A stretch of DNA of 64,000 nt from an uncultured Trueperaceae bacterium (GCA_937907415.1 CALCHY010000369.1:62001-126000), one strand, 5' to 3'; shown: positions 55,079 to 64,000, counted from the stretch's first letter. The notes: generated by a model not told the origin, from the letters alone. Numbers and translations are program-made.

Positions 55079-55107
55079 GTCACGGCACCCTCGACGGGTG
55101 CCGTGAC
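55079..55107 (-). terminator. perfect 12-bp hairpin after the DUF4384-type lipoprotein gene
   Basis: GTCACGGCACCC (55079-55090), loop TCGAC, GGGTGCCGTGAC (55096-55107). It starts 34 bp past the stop at 55142, and the minus-strand tail CAGCTTTTAG carries a four-T run. Confidence 0.75.
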
Positions 55108-55141
55108 GCTGCAACTTGCCCGCTGATGAACGTTTACGTGT

Positions 55142-55648
55142 TCAGCGGATGTAGAAGTACGTCTCTGCCACGTCGCGAACCGGCGACGGGCGAATGTCAA
55201 GTTGAATGGCGCTCGTCCAGTCGCCATCGCCGTAGCGGCCCACGTAACTCACGCTGCCGCTCGTGCGGTCGGAAGTGAAGCTGGCTCGCACGGTCTGCCT
55301 GCCTAGCGGCGGGTTGACGGTGTAAACGTGGCGGGCACCGGGGACGGGCAAGTAGTTCGTGCCTGCCTGCACGGGGATGTTGCGCTCGAAGACGTAGACC
55401 TTGCCGTCTGGATCGAGTGCCGTAAGGGTGATGTAGCCCGCGCGGTTCGTCACGATGCGGAACTCGACGTTCTCACCCACGTAGTAGTCGGAGCCGCGCC
55501 CGCGGGTCGTTTGGAAGTCTTGAATGACGCCCGAGAGGGAGAGGTCGCTGCCAGCGAAGCCGCCAGGCCTGACCGTGATGGTGCAGGCGGATGCCAGCAG
55601 CGCGACTGCTACTGCCGCGACTGCGAGGCGGAGCGTTCTTGAGTTCAT
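55142..55648 (-). CDS. DUF4384-type lipoprotein
   Basis: 168 residues. The lipobox is LLASAC (Cys22). The mature domain shows YYVGENVEFRIVTNRAGYIT and VYVFERNIPVQAGTNYLPVP, followed by a strand-rich end (DWTSAIQLDIRP), typical of DUF4384 domains that accompany envelope proteins in Deinococcota. AGGAGG lies 5 nt before the ATG, so this gene is leadered. TAGACT about 30 nt upstream may be its -10. Confidence 0.75.
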   Translation of the reverse strand: MNSRTLRLAVAAVAVALLASACTITVRPGGFAGSDLSLSGVIQDFQTTRGRGSDYYVGENVEFRIVTNRAGYITLTALDPDGKVYVFERNIPVQAGTNYLPVPGARHVYTVNPPLGRQTVRASFTSDRTSGSVSYVGRYGDGDWTSAIQLDIRPSPVRDVAETYFYIR

Positions 55649-55726
55649 GAAAGCCTCCTAGCGTTCTCCCCCGAGTCTAGCGTCCAGGTTCGTGACGGTC
55701 TAAAACCGTTCCTTAACCGTTAGCGT

Positions 55727-56071
55727 TCAGGGGGTCGTCGGTACGCTGCGGTCGAAGGTCGTAACGAGGTAGGGGAGGTCGGTCTGGAGGTAGCGTCCGC
55801 GCTCGTCGTACCAGTAGACGTAGTCTCCCAACGACTCTCCGCCGTTGCCGCCCTCTGACGCGTTGCCGGAACGGGTCACCTTGCCGTCGACTAAGCCAGT
55901 GAAGATCGCCTTGCCATCGTACGAATAGACCGTTATGTACATGCGCTGCGCCGTGTACTCCTGGATGCTGCGCCGGATGCGGTTCTGCGTCTCGTTGCGG
56001 CAGGCCGACAACCCGAAGACCAGCACGAGTGCCGCAAGTACGAGCAGTACACGCTTGTTACGTCGGTTCAC
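55727..56071 (-). CDS. small lipoprotein of unknown function
   Basis: 114 residues from GTG. The lipobox is FGLSAC (Cys24), and the mature part is polar (RRSIQEYTAQRMYITVYSYD, about 32-51; YVYWYDERGRYLQTDLPY). A frame to 56143 exists, but GGGAGGTGGAGC before this GTG and the signal peptide position support 56071. No family is recognised. Confidence 0.65.
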   Translation of the reverse strand: MNRRNKRVLLVLAALVLVFGLSACRNETQNRIRRSIQEYTAQRMYITVYSYDGKAIFTGLVDGKVTRSGNASEGGNGGESLGDYVYWYDERGRYLQTDLPYLVTTFDRSVPTTP

Positions 56072-56179
56072 GCTCCACCTCCCGTCTCGGCTGTGGCCGC
56101 ATGCTTGCGCCCAGCCGAGTTCCACGATATCACCGGGGGCCATGCATTCAGGACTTTAGTGCCCGGCGCGCAAGCAAAG

Positions 56180-56192
56180 TATGCTGAGCGTT
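56180..56192 (+). promoter_or_regulatory. TANNNT leaderless-type promoter of dnaJ-hspR
   Basis: TATGCT (56180-56185), 7-nt spacer, GTG at 56193. No HAIR element (HspR-type inverted repeat) is visible in 56072-56192, so autoregulation by the downstream HspR is not evident here. Confidence 0.45.
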
Positions 56193-57224
56193 GTGACGGC
56201 CACCCGCGACCCGTACGAGGTCCTAGGCGTTCCCCGCGACGCCGACGCTGACGCCCTCAAGTCCGCCTACCGCCAGAAGGCGCTCCAGTACCACCCGGAC
56301 CGCAACCCCGGGAACTCGAGCGCTGAGGAGCGCTTCAAGGAAGTGTCAGAGGCGTACGCCATCTTGCGTGACCCTGAGGCGCGCGCCCGCTACGACCGCT
56401 ACGGTGCGCAGCGGCCAGCCGATTATCGCCACGACACCACTAACGTCGACTGGCGCGACGTGTTCAGGGACGCAGACATCAACATCGACTTCGGCCAGAG
56501 CGGCGGCATTCCACAGACTGGCAACGCAGTCTTCGACGCCCTCTTCGGGATGATGGCCGGAATGCTGCGCGGTGCAGGCATGGCCGCGGGGCAGACTTAC
56601 AACGTCACGCTCGGCCTAAGCCTCGGCGAGCTCCACTCCGGCGCGATCAGCGTCGTGTCCGTGCCCGGCCCGTGCGTGTGTCCGACATGCAAGGGCAGTG
56701 GCAGGCTGCAACCTGGCGCAGCCACTAGCCGCTCACCAGGGCCTTTCGAGGCCAGCGCGCCTGCAGCGAACTCGAACGTCTGCCCCGATTGCGGCGGCCG
56801 CGGCGTGAGGCGCGGCGGCGCACGGTTGAAGGTGAAGGTTCCAGCAGGCACGGGGGTTGGCGGCAAGCTGCGCCTGGCAGGCGCCGGTGGCCCAGGCAAC
56901 CCTCCAGGCGACGTCATGGTTCAGGTCGGCTGGCTGCCCCCGAGCGGCGCAACCGCTTCGGGGAACGACGTCATCGGGCACGTGGTACTAACGCCCATCG
57001 AGGGTAAGCGCGGCACGGTCACGACTTTCGACGGCGTGAAAGTCACCGTGCCAGCAGACAGTGAAGATGGGGCCCTTATCGTAGTCCCCGGCAAGGGCCT
57101 GCCCGGAGCAGGCGGCGTGCGCGGCGACCTGCGACTAACTCTCAACCTCGCATGGGTAGAGGGTGCCGGTCGCGCCGTCGGCCGTTGGTTGCGTAAGCTT
57201 GGCATCGGAGGCGAAGCAAGGTGA
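56193..57224 (+). CDS. dnaJ: DnaJ-family co-chaperone with a single-centre zinc region
   Basis: 343 residues from GTG; an ATG at 56181 lies inside the TATGCT promoter box. The J domain (about 5-70) has the HPD triad in YHPDRNPG and [11 protein letters not shown] Gly-rich zone follows. Only two CxxCxGxG units are present (CPTCKGSG near 165, CPDCGGRG near 200) instead of four, so one zinc site rather than two. The C-terminal substrate domains follow ([29 protein letters not shown]). It overlaps hspR by 4 bp. dnaK and grpE are not nearby. Confidence 0.88.
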   Translation: MTATRDPYEVLGVPRDADADALKSAYRQKALQYHPDRNPGNSSAEERFKEVSEAYAILRDPEARARYDRYGAQRPADYRHDTTNVDWRDVFRDADINIDFGQSGGIPQTGNAVFDALFGMMAGMLRGAGMAAGQTYNVTLGLSLGELHSGAISVVSVPGPCVCPTCKGSGRLQPGAATSRSPGPFEASAPAANSNVCPDCGGRGVRRGGARLKVKVPAGTGVGGKLRLAGAGGPGNPPGDVMVQVGWLPPSGATASGNDVIGHVVLTPIEGKRGTVTTFDGVKVTVPADSEDGALIVVPGKGLPGAGGVRGDLRLTLNLAWVEGAGRAVGRWLRKLGIGGEAR

Positions 57225-57715
57225 GGTTGTCTGACAGATTCGAGTTACTCGCGGCAGCACGAGAAGACGCCAGCGAGGGCAGTGACCACGGCGCGGCCGG
57301 CCAGCGCGAACGTGACGCTGGTGACGAGCAGCGCTCCATCGACCAGGACAAGCCTCTCTACGTCATCAGCGTGGCGGCCGAACTCGTCGACATGCACCCG
57401 CAGACGCTGCGCCTCTACGAACGCAAGGGCCTCATCGAGCCGAGCCGGAGCGCGGGCAAGACTCGTCTCTACTCGCAGCGCAACATCGAGCAACTCCGCG
57501 AGATAAGGCGCCTAACGCAAGAACTAGGCGTCAACCTCGCTGGGGTGGAGGAGATCATCCGCCTGCGGCAACGCCTCGACCAGCTGCAGTCCACCATGGA
57601 GGGGCGCATCACCAACCTTCAGGGCCAACTCCGCGACCGGCTAGACAACCTGAGGAACAGGGCCCTACCTCGGCCAACGGACGATGACGAACCCGACACG
57701 TCCGACCGCGGCTAA
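57221..57715 (+). CDS. hspR: MerR-family heat-shock regulator HspR
   Basis: 164 residues. [30 protein letters not shown] (about 46-75, read as segments) is the HspR helix-turn-helix with the LYERKGL wing. [20 protein letters not shown] follows and a coiled coil ([19 protein letters not shown]) ends it. HspR represses chaperone operons and uses DnaK as co-repressor. There is an unusual 45-residue charged N-terminal lead. It starts GTG, overlapping dnaJ, and smc begins 12 nt later. Confidence 0.9.
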   Translation: MRLSDRFELLAAAREDASEGSDHGAAGQRERDAGDEQRSIDQDKPLYVISVAAELVDMHPQTLRLYERKGLIEPSRSAGKTRLYSQRNIEQLREIRRLTQELGVNLAGVEEIIRLRQRLDQLQSTMEGRITNLQGQLRDRLDNLRNRALPRPTDDDEPDTSDRG

Positions 57716-57727
57716 GGGCCACTCCGC

Positions 57728-60700
57728 GTGCGGTTAGCGTCCCTCACAGTCCAAGGTTTCAAGAGTTTCGGGAACCGCGTGAGCATCGAGTTCGCGCCGG
57801 GTGTTACCGCCATCATCGGGCCGAACGGCTCAGGCAAATCGAACGTGATCGACGCCCTGCGCTGGACCACAGGTGGAGGGCGTGCCCGCGAGTTCAGGGC
57901 GACGGACAAGACCGACCTCATCTTCCACGGTGCGACCGGCAAGCGCTCCGTTGGGTTGGCCGAGGTCGAGCTCGAGCTGAGGGACGGCGCCACCAACGTC
58001 AAGGTCTACCGCAGCCTCGACCGCGAAGGCACGACGCGCCTGCGGCTCAACGGGCGCAGCGCCAGGTTCCTCGACGTCGAGGACGCCCTGACGGGCAGCG
58101 GACTCGGCCGCTCCGGTCTGGCGATCATCGGCCAGGGTGAGATCGGTCAGGTGCTCATGGCCGATCCTGCGAAGCTCCTCGACTACGTCGCAGAGGCAGC
58201 GGGGGTGGCGCGGTTAGCTGGTCGACGCGACCAGACCCTCGCGCGCCTCGAGACGGCAGCGCACCACCTCGAACGCTTGCAGGACGTGCTGACGGACCTA
58301 ACGGCCCGCTGCCTGGCCTTGGAGTTCGAAGCGCGCGACGCTCAGCGGCATGCCGAGCTAAGCGCGCTGCAGTTGCGGCTGCGCTTCACGCTTGCAACCC
58401 AACGCTTCGAGCTCCTCGTCGCGGAGCTCAAGGAACTCGAGACGCGCAGGGGCCTCCTCGAAGGGGCGCTGGCAGACGGGCGCCATCACCTGGAGGAGCT
58501 CCGCGAGCAGCGCAAGGCGCACGTGGGGGACCGCGACCGAGCAGAGGAGCGCTACCGTGAGGCGGCCGCCCAGCTCGAGTTTCGGCGCGGCAACCTGCGC
58601 GTGGCCGAGGAGCGCTTGGGGCGCTTGACCGAGCGCGCAACTGCACTAGACGCAAGGTCCGCTGCCGCAAGCGCCGAGCTCGAACGACTGGCACAGGCCA
58701 CGCCACCCGCGGTCCCAGAGGACTCTCCAGCAGAGGCAACGCGACGCGCCGAACAGGCGGCGAGCGAGGAGGCCGTTGCTGCGCAGGTTCTCGCGGAGGC
58801 AGCGGCGCGCGAGCGCAGCGTGCGCGACAGCTTCGAGCGGTCCCGTGCTGCACACGTGGAGTTCGAGCGCGCTGCAGCCGGCATTCAGTCGCGCCACGAG
58901 GCCCTCCGCTCGCAGTTGGCGCAGGTCGAGGCGCAACTCGAGGAACTCAAGCGCGACAAGACCGCCGACGCCCTGCCCGCTTTAACCGCACGCCAGGCGA
59001 CCGCCAGCGCGGCCTTGAGGGCGGCAGAAACCGCGGTCGAGGCGCAGCGCGCGAACCTGCAAGCGACCCACGAACGCCACGCCTTGGCTGCTGCCGAGGC
59101 CGTATCGCGCGTACACTCCGCCAACCGCAGTCGTGCTGCGTTCGAGGCGCGCCGCGGCTTCGCTCAGGGGCCACGCAATGCGCTCGGGTCCGCCATACCT
59201 GGCGTGATCGGGGCGGTTGCCGACCTCGTCAAGGTGGCGCCCGAGTACCAGGAGGCCATCGGCGGCGCGCTCGGCCGCCGCGCGGAGTACGTGGTCGTCG
59301 TAGACGCCGACACCGGCCAGAAGGTGCTCAAGCACGTGCGGCAGGCAGGCGGTTTCGTCACGGTGTTACCGCTTGACTTGCTCAGGCCGCTAGCCGACAG
59401 GGGACTGGGCGCTGCCGCCTCGCACCCTGGCGTGATCGGCCTAGCCACGAAGCTGATAGCGGCGGACGCCAAGTACAACGTCCTCTTCGACAACCTGCTT
59501 GGCGGCACCGTCGTCGTGGACGACATAGACAGCGCTACCGCCATCGCGCGCAAGCCGGGCGCCAGGCCGCGGCTCGTGACGCTTGACGGCGACATCGTCG
59601 AGCCGACCGGCGCCATGAGCGGCGGCAAACGGTCTCAGCAAGCGACCGTCCTCGGCGCCGCCGCTGACCTCGAAGAAGCAGAGGCCGCAGCAGTGGAGGC
59701 CAAGTCGAGCGCGGAAGCGGCTGAGGCTCAGCTCAAGAGCGCCCAGGCGACCATGCTTCAGCTCCTCCAGGAGCTCAAGGCGGCAACCGAGGAGAACCGC
59801 GTCGCAGCGCAGGCGCTCGCGGCCGCCCGCGAACGGAGCGCGGGGCACGACCGCCTAGTGGCCGACCTCGGGGTGCGGCGCGCACAGTTGGGCGAGGCGC
59901 GCGCTGCCCTGCCAAGCGCGGCAACGGACGGCAGTGAGCTCGCCTCCGCCGTGGCGGAGAACGAGCGGGCTCTGGCCGAGGCCGTCACGCAGGTCGACGA
60001 CGCGCGTACTGCACTTGGCCGCAAGCGCGTCAGCGCCTCGGAGGCGCAGCAGGCGGCGGCCATGACTAGTGAGCGCTGGCGCCAACACGCAGAAGCCCAA
60101 GCTCGCTACCTAGCTGGCGCGAAGCGGGCAGAAGAGTTAGCCGACGAGGTCGAGGCGCTGAAGGCAAGCCGCACCGGACTAGCACGAGAGTTGACGGAGG
60201 CGACCGCCGCCCGCGATCTAGCCAAGTCGGATATCCCGGCAGACCTGGCGGCAGAAGAGGGAGCATTGGCGAAGGCGCGCACCGCGCTTAGCGACGCCGA
60301 GGCGGCCCTCACCGCCGCGACGGAAGCTCAGGCTCAGCGGGCGCAGGAGCTGGAGGAGACGAAGGTGCAGGCGGCCAGGCGCGAGACGGCGCTGGAGCTG
60401 GCGCAGGAGGACCTCAGGTCTTTCGCCGAGGGCATCGAGCTCCTCGACATGACAGAACGTGCTGCCCGTGCTCGCTTGCGTGAGGTGACGGAGGGGCTCG
60501 AGGCGCTCGAGGCGGTGAACCACCGCGCCGTGGCGGACCTCGCCGAGGTCACCGAGCGCAAGGAGAACCTCGAGGTCGAGACCGTGCAGGCGACCCTCGC
60601 GGTGACCGAGCTGCAGTCGGCGCTAGAGCGCATAGACAAGGAGACGAGCGCACGCTTGCATGCGGCACTAGAGCGGCTGCAAACGGCGTTCGGCCGCCAC

Positions 60701-61150
60701 GTTCAGCAGTTGTTCGGCGCGGACGCACGCGGCGGCATCGAGGTGGAGCAGGAAGGCAACCGGCCGACTGGCCTGCGCATTCGCCTCCAACCGCCCGGCA
60801 AGCAGACGTTGTCACTGCACCTGTTGTCGGTGGGGGAGCGCACGATGGGCGCGCTGGCTTTCCTCTTCTCGCTGATAGCCGACGAGGGCGCCGGGCTGCC
60901 GGTAGCCATCCTTGACGAGGTCGACGCGCCACTCGATGAGGCGAACATCAGGCGCTACGGCGCGTTCGTCGCTCGTCTGGCGCAGGAGGGCACGCAGTTC
61001 GTGCTCATCACCCACCAGAAGGCCACGTTCGAGATCGCGGAGACGCTCTGGGGCATCACGACCGAGCAGGGGGTCAGCCGCGTGTTCAGCATCAAACGCG
61101 ACGACGTACTAACGCCAGCGGCCAACGAGCAGGTAGCAACCGCCACGTGA
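57728..61150 (+). CDS. smc: chromosome segregation ATPase SMC
   Basis: 1140 residues. Walker A is GPNGSGKSN (31-39), a long coiled coil spans about 160-480, the hinge about 480-650 (AIPGVIGAVADLVKVAPEYQ, VGLATKL-like, PTGAMSGGKRSQQ), and a second coil 650-980. The ABC signature is LSVGERTMGAL (about 1033) and Walker B VAILDEVDAPLDEAN (about 1058). It compacts and resolves chromosomes with ScpAB, which is not in the window. The GTG start lies 12 nt after hspR. It overlaps birA by 4 bp. Confidence 0.95.
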   Translation: MRLASLTVQGFKSFGNRVSIEFAPGVTAIIGPNGSGKSNVIDALRWTTGGGRAREFRATDKTDLIFHGATGKRSVGLAEVELELRDGATNVKVYRSLDREGTTRLRLNGRSARFLDVEDALTGSGLGRSGLAIIGQGEIGQVLMADPAKLLDYVAEAAGVARLAGRRDQTLARLETAAHHLERLQDVLTDLTARCLALEFEARDAQRHAELSALQLRLRFTLATQRFELLVAELKELETRRGLLEGALADGRHHLEELREQRKAHVGDRDRAEERYREAAAQLEFRRGNLRVAEERLGRLTERATALDARSAAASAELERLAQATPPAVPEDSPAEATRRAEQAASEEAVAAQVLAEAAARERSVRDSFERSRAAHVEFERAAAGIQSRHEALRSQLAQVEAQLEELKRDKTADALPALTARQATASAALRAAETAVEAQRANLQATHERHALAAAEAVSRVHSANRSRAAFEARRGFAQGPRNALGSAIPGVIGAVADLVKVAPEYQEAIGGALGRRAEYVVVVDADTGQKVLKHVRQAGGFVTVLPLDLLRPLADRGLGAAASHPGVIGLATKLIAADAKYNVLFDNLLGGTVVVDDIDSATAIARKPGARPRLVTLDGDIVEPTGAMSGGKRSQQATVLGAAADLEEAEAAAVEAKSSAEAAEAQLKSAQATMLQLLQELKAATEENRVAAQALAAARERSAGHDRLVADLGVRRAQLGEARAALPSAATDGSELASAVAENERALAEAVTQVDDARTALGRKRVSASEAQQAAAMTSERWRQHAEAQARYLAGAKRAEELADEVEALKASRTGLARELTEATAARDLAKSDIPADLAAEEGALAKARTALSDAEAALTAATEAQAQRAQELEETKVQAARRETALELAQEDLRSFAEGIELLDMTERAARARLREVTEGLEALEAVNHRAVADLAEVTERKENLEVETVQATLAVTELQSALERIDKETSARLHAALERLQTAFGRHVQQLFGADARGGIEVEQEGNRPTGLRIRLQPPGKQTLSLHLLSVGERTMGALAFLFSLIADEGAGLPVAILDEVDAPLDEANIRRYGAFVARLAQEGTQFVLITHQKATFEIAETLWGITTEQGVSRVFSIKRDDVLTPAANEQVATAT

Positions 61151-61866
61151 CCGAGCCGCGGCCCGCCTTGCCTGCGTGGCGCCTCGAGATTTTCGAGAGC
61201 TTGCCGTCTACTCAGGCGCTCATGCGCGAGCGCCTCGAGGGCGGGCAGCGAGTCGATGGGCTCGTTATACGCGCCGCTGAACAGCTGGCCGGGCGCGGTA
61301 GGCGCGAGAACGCCTGGACCAGCCAAGTAGGGGGGAGCTACCAGACCCTCGCCCTGCAGGACAGGTGGGGCGGAGCGCTGCGCACGCCAGCGCTCACCTT
61401 GCGCCTTGCGGTGGCGCTGGCCGAGGGCCTGCGCGACGCCGGGGCCAGAGCCACCGTCAAATGGCCGAACGACATCTACCTCGGCGAGGGCAAGCTGCTA
61501 GGCATCCTCTCCGAGTACCTCCGCGGGCACCTGCTGGTTGGTGTCGGAGTGAACGTCAACAACCCCGTCCCGCCTGGCGCCGCCGCGCTTGCCGGTTGGG
61601 AGTTGGAGTACGTCAACGAGTTGGTACTACGCGGGGCGCGCACCGCGATCGCGGATCTTCTAACGGGTGCGCAGAACTTGACCGAGCGCCTCGAGCCGCT
61701 TGACCATCTCCGTGGCCGCTTGGTCACGGTCAAGACCTCTCGGGGCGTCGTCACCGGGGTGGCGGAGGGCGCGGACGAGGACGGCGCCATCTTGGTCCAT
61801 GCCGACGATGGCGTGATTCGCGTCGTAGACGGCACCGTCTTGCGCTGGCGTTCCCCCGCGGAGTGA
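61147..61866 (+). CDS. birA: biotin--[acetyl-CoA-carboxylase] ligase (monofunctional)
   Basis: 239 residues. ESLPSTQALMRERLEGGQ, GRGRRENAWTSQVGG (biotinyl-AMP loop, about 49-63) and TVKWPNDIYLGEGKLLGIL (about 102-120) define the ligase. A small C-terminal SH3-like domain (GRLVTVKTSRGVVTG) follows. There is no N-terminal winged helix, so it does not act as a biotin repressor. The GTG overlaps the smc stop. A possible short hairpin (CTTCGC…GCGAAG) follows in the gap to 61967. Confidence 0.92.
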   Translation: MTEPRPALPAWRLEIFESLPSTQALMRERLEGGQRVDGLVIRAAEQLAGRGRRENAWTSQVGGSYQTLALQDRWGGALRTPALTLRLAVALAEGLRDAGARATVKWPNDIYLGEGKLLGILSEYLRGHLLVGVGVNVNNPVPPGAAALAGWELEYVNELVLRGARTAIADLLTGAQNLTERLEPLDHLRGRLVTVKTSRGVVTGVAEGADEDGAILVHADDGVIRVVDGTVLRWRSPAE

Positions 61867-61955
61867 GCTTCGCGCTCGCCATGTGCGAAGGGTGTGTGAC
61901 GGACGCGCATACGCGCGTGTGAGGATAGCCGCTGCCATGGGTGACGCACCTGAAG

Positions 61956-61967
61956 TAGCTTCTCGTC
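61956..61967 (+). promoter_or_regulatory. TANNNT leaderless-type promoter of the two-receiver gene
   Basis: TAGCTT (61956-61961), 6-nt spacer, ATG at 61968. No Shine-Dalgarno precedes the start. Confidence 0.45.
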
Positions 61968-62822
61968 ATGCCCAACGGATGGAATGCGCACCCCGCACGC
62001 ACTAGTGCGTTGCTACTGCTCGAGCGGGGCCGTGACGCAAGGCCGGTAGCGAGCGCCCTCGAAGACGGCGGCTGGACCGTCACCCTAGCCGAGTCTGCGG
62101 CTGCAGCCATGCAGCTCGCCACCGCGAACGACTACGGCTTGTACGTGGTGGCCGCCGCGATCGAGGCGCCTCCTGGAAGAGCTCACCCGGCCGTTGAGCT
62201 CAAGCGGCTAGCGCCAGCCGGCCGCCATGTTCGGCTAGTGCTCGTGGCGGAATGCGTAGACGCGGAAACCGAGGCGCTCGCCGCGAATGCCGGCGCTTAC
62301 CGGATCGCCGTTCTTCCCGTACTGATGGCTCCAAGCGCCGCAGCCGCCGCGGGCGCCCCGCTGGCCGCGGATGACGCGCCCCAACTCTGGGTGATCGACG
62401 ATAGCCCTGCCATCAGGCTCCTAGCTGGCCGAGCGTTCGAGCGCAGCGGCTGGCGCGTTACCGAGTTCGAGGACCTGCATTCGGCCCGCACTAAGTTGCG
62501 CGCTGGCGGCAAGCCGCTTGCCGTGCTCCTCGACATCTTCTTGCCAGACGGTAACGGGCTTGATCAGGTGAGCAGCTTCACCTCCACCGGCGCGGTGGTA
62601 GTGATGCTCTCCGACCTGGCCGGCCCAGAGCAAGTGGAGCGCGCCTTCCTCGCCGGTGCGGTGGACATCGTGGCGAAGCCGGTGGACATGCGCACATTGG
62701 TGGCGCGCATCGAGCACGCCATCCGCAACTCCCAGGTGCGCGAAGGTGACTACCAGCACCAGGCCCTACCCGCAGCCGTCGAAGACCGGGGCGGCCAACG
62801 GTGGAACGACCTTAGACTCTGA
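61968..62822 (+). CDS. two-receiver-domain protein (degenerate REC + canonical REC)
   Basis: 284 residues. The second domain (about 140-265) is a proper receiver: WVIDDSPAIR (acidic pair), LLDIFLPDGNG (phospho-Asp), VVMLSD (Ser at the switch) and AKPVD (Lys). The first (about 12-125) keeps the fold rhythm (SALLLLERGRDARPVASALE, YGLYVVAAAIEAPPG) but lacks the Asp and Lys, so it is a pseudo-receiver. No output domain follows, and no histidine kinase is adjacent. It overlaps the HEAT protein start by 1 bp (TGATG), suggesting a shared pathway. Confidence 0.75.
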   Translation: MPNGWNAHPARTSALLLLERGRDARPVASALEDGGWTVTLAESAAAAMQLATANDYGLYVVAAAIEAPPGRAHPAVELKRLAPAGRHVRLVLVAECVDAETEALAANAGAYRIAVLPVLMAPSAAAAAGAPLAADDAPQLWVIDDSPAIRLLAGRAFERSGWRVTEFEDLHSARTKLRAGGKPLAVLLDIFLPDGNGLDQVSSFTSTGAVVVMLSDLAGPEQVERAFLAGAVDIVAKPVDMRTLVARIEHAIRNSQVREGDYQHQALPAAVEDRGGQRWNDLRL

Positions 62823-64000
62823 TGCCCTCCACCAGGACCGCATCGACGTACCTGGTGATCCTGGCCGCGGCCGCAGTGGCCGCGGTGACCATGACCGCCC
62901 TTCTCGTGCAGTTCCTCGGACCAAGCGAGCAGTCGCTGGCGTTGCGCTCGGTGATCGTGGCGTTGGCTGGCGCCGGCGCCGCGCTAGCGCTCGTCGCCAT
63001 CTTGAACCTGACCTTAGTTGCGGCGAGGCGCGCACCAGCTGGCCACGCGGAGGACCTCGACACGTGGGCGCGGGTTTGGGGTGAGGTCATCGACGGGGCG
63101 CCACCTCCTGTCGTGCCACGCGGCGCCGCGGCGATCGCCTCGGAAGCAGCCGCGCTGGTACTGAAGAACATGGTCGGCGAGGGCGCGGAGGCGGTGCGCG
63201 ACGCCGTAGCCGCCAGCGGGGTGCTGCGCGCCGAACTCACTGCCGTCGGCCAGGCGGGTGGCAAGGATCCCGCGGCTCTCGAGCGCCTCGCCTGGCTGGC
63301 GTTCCCGGAGACTCTTCCACTGTTCTTGCGCGCCGCCACAGGCGTTGACACCCGCGCAGCGCACGCCGGACTCTTCGGAGCCTGCCGCGTTCTGGCTGGG
63401 AGAGGACCGGTTGACCGCGCCGTGCCGCAGGTAGCGCGCGCCATCGCCGATCACACGAGCGCATCGAGCAACCCGCGAGGGGCGCGACCGTTCATCGCGG
63501 CCGCCCTAGTGGCTAGCGGCGTGCGCGTGACCGCGCTCTGCACCCAGCTCCTCTCGATGGGGGTTCAGGAAGAGGTGGCGGCGGCGGTGTTCGATGCCCT
63601 CGGCAGCGTGCAACCTCCCGACGCAGCGACGCTCGTCGGCGATGCGTTGATAGCCGGGCTCACTGGCGAGGCCGAGGCGGCGGCGTTGCGGGCGCTCGGC
63701 CGCATCGGCAGCGTCATCGACGCAGCGGTGCCCGCGGTGGTCAACGCGGCCTCATCCGAGCATGAGGGGGTAAGGGTCCAAGCGGCGCACACCCTCGCCG
63801 GGGTGAAGCTCACCGACTCTCTACCCGTCCTGTGGCGCCTCTTGGGTGATCGGTCATACGAGGTGCGTTTGGCCGCGGCCGCGGCCATGCAGCGTTGCGG
63901 GCGCGAAGGTGACGCGGCGCTCCACCTCGCCCAGAGCACTCACGAGGACGCTTTCGCGCGGGACATGGCTGCCATGACTGCTTCGCTACCGCGCGGCACC
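62822..64000 (+). CDS. membrane-anchored HEAT-repeat protein (cut by right edge)
   Basis: 393 residues visible. Two membrane helices lie at about 10-32 (YLVILAAAAVAAVTMTALLV) and 44-66 (VIVALAGAGAALALVAIL). An all-alpha cytoplasmic part follows, with HEAT-like units towards the end (EAEAAALRALGRIGSVIDAA, VRVQAAHTLAGVKLTDSLPV, YEVRLAAAAAMQRCGREGDA). No catalytic motif. It is coupled to the receiver protein, so a scaffold for a signalling or glycan system beyond the edge is a reasonable guess. Confidence 0.65.
   Translation, partial: MPSTRTASTYLVILAAAAVAAVTMTALLVQFLGPSEQSLALRSVIVALAGAGAALALVAILNLTLVAARRAPAGHAEDLDTWARVWGEVIDGAPPPVVPRGAAAIASEAAALVLKNMVGEGAEAVRDAVAASGVLRAELTAVGQAGGKDPAALERLAWLAFPETLPLFLRAATGVDTRAAHAGLFGACRVLAGRGPVDRAVPQVARAIADHTSASSNPRGARPFIAAALVASGVRVTALCTQLLSMGVQEEVAAAVFDALGSVQPPDAATLVGDALIAGLTGEAEAAALRALGRIGSVIDAAVPAVVNAASSEHEGVRVQAAHTLAGVKLTDSLPVLWRLLGDRSYEVRLAAAAAMQRCGREGDAALHLAQSTHEDAFARDMAAMTASLPRGT

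Noticed and set aside
56072..56192. HAIR (HspR) operator upstream of dnaJ
   Set aside because: No CTTGAGT-N7-ACTCAAG or close variant is found in the gap.

Overview
The window is GC-rich (well over 60% by eye), densely packed and bacterial. Several features point to Deinococcota, most likely a Trueperales/Truepera-like member. These are mglBA beside a split glycine-cleavage system, a MalEFG-type sugar transporter with no ATPase next to it, RapZ-YvcK, DnaE, PilT and FloA/NfeD, plus many starts placed 5-8 nt after a TANNNT box, the leaderless promoter arrangement reported for Deinococcus deserti. I see no insertion sequence, prophage, CRISPR array or rRNA. Taxonomy is inferred from gene content only.

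Layout: 1-1280 is a Ser/Thr kinase (cut by the left edge) behind a small ribbon-helix-helix protein, divergent from murA. 2889-9572 (-) is one unbroken run of hisC-hisB-hisH-SPOR protein-rapZ-yvcK-glucodextranase-type protein, every junction overlapping by 4 bp. 9655-11805 (-) is a secreted TPR protein. 11857-19181 (-) is an envelope/RNA operon: nfeD-floA-unknown-phoH-HDIG phosphodiesterase-ybeY-dgkA-cdd. 19295-25531 holds tRNA-Trp, an A-type Fe-S carrier, gcvT-gcvH-gcvPA-gcvPB and mglBA. 25662-34857 holds a VOC enzyme, tRNA-Met and tRNA-Leu, glpK, a diverged AdoMet-decarboxylase homologue, malE-malF-malG and dprA. 34910-49331 holds cysS, yigZ, a lipoprotein, three unknown membrane proteins, a phosphodiester-glycosidase-like protein, a shikimate-dehydrogenase-like protein, thrS, two cyclophilins and pilT. 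49356-64000 holds dnaE, tRNA-Cys and tRNA-Val, an NnrE-like protein, yebC, two lipoproteins, dnaJ-hspR-smc-birA, a two-receiver protein and a HEAT-repeat membrane protein cut by the right edge.

Most of the window is conserved housekeeping. The less ordinary items are: (1) about fifteen genes sharing the TANNNT-start architecture, which also corrects several starts (hisC, dnaJ, yigZ, pilT, iscA-like); (2) a SpeD/AdoMet decarboxylase relative at 28855-29322 keeping the Glu-Ser processing pair and a correctly spaced His, but with Val at the catalytic Cys position; (3) a 39-codon leader ORF and a 15-bp palindrome on the -10 box of a cyclophilin gene; (4) an orphan three-gene membrane operon at 37861-41485; (5) a malF whose frame continues upstream through a hydrophobic helix with no standard start codon; (6) diverged AroE-like and NnrE-like proteins lacking family motif residues; (7) perfect 10-13 bp GC hairpins, mostly without U-tracts, at transcription-unit ends.

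Nothing here is clearly a new defence, secretion or mobile system. The findings are candidates for testing, not established discoveries.
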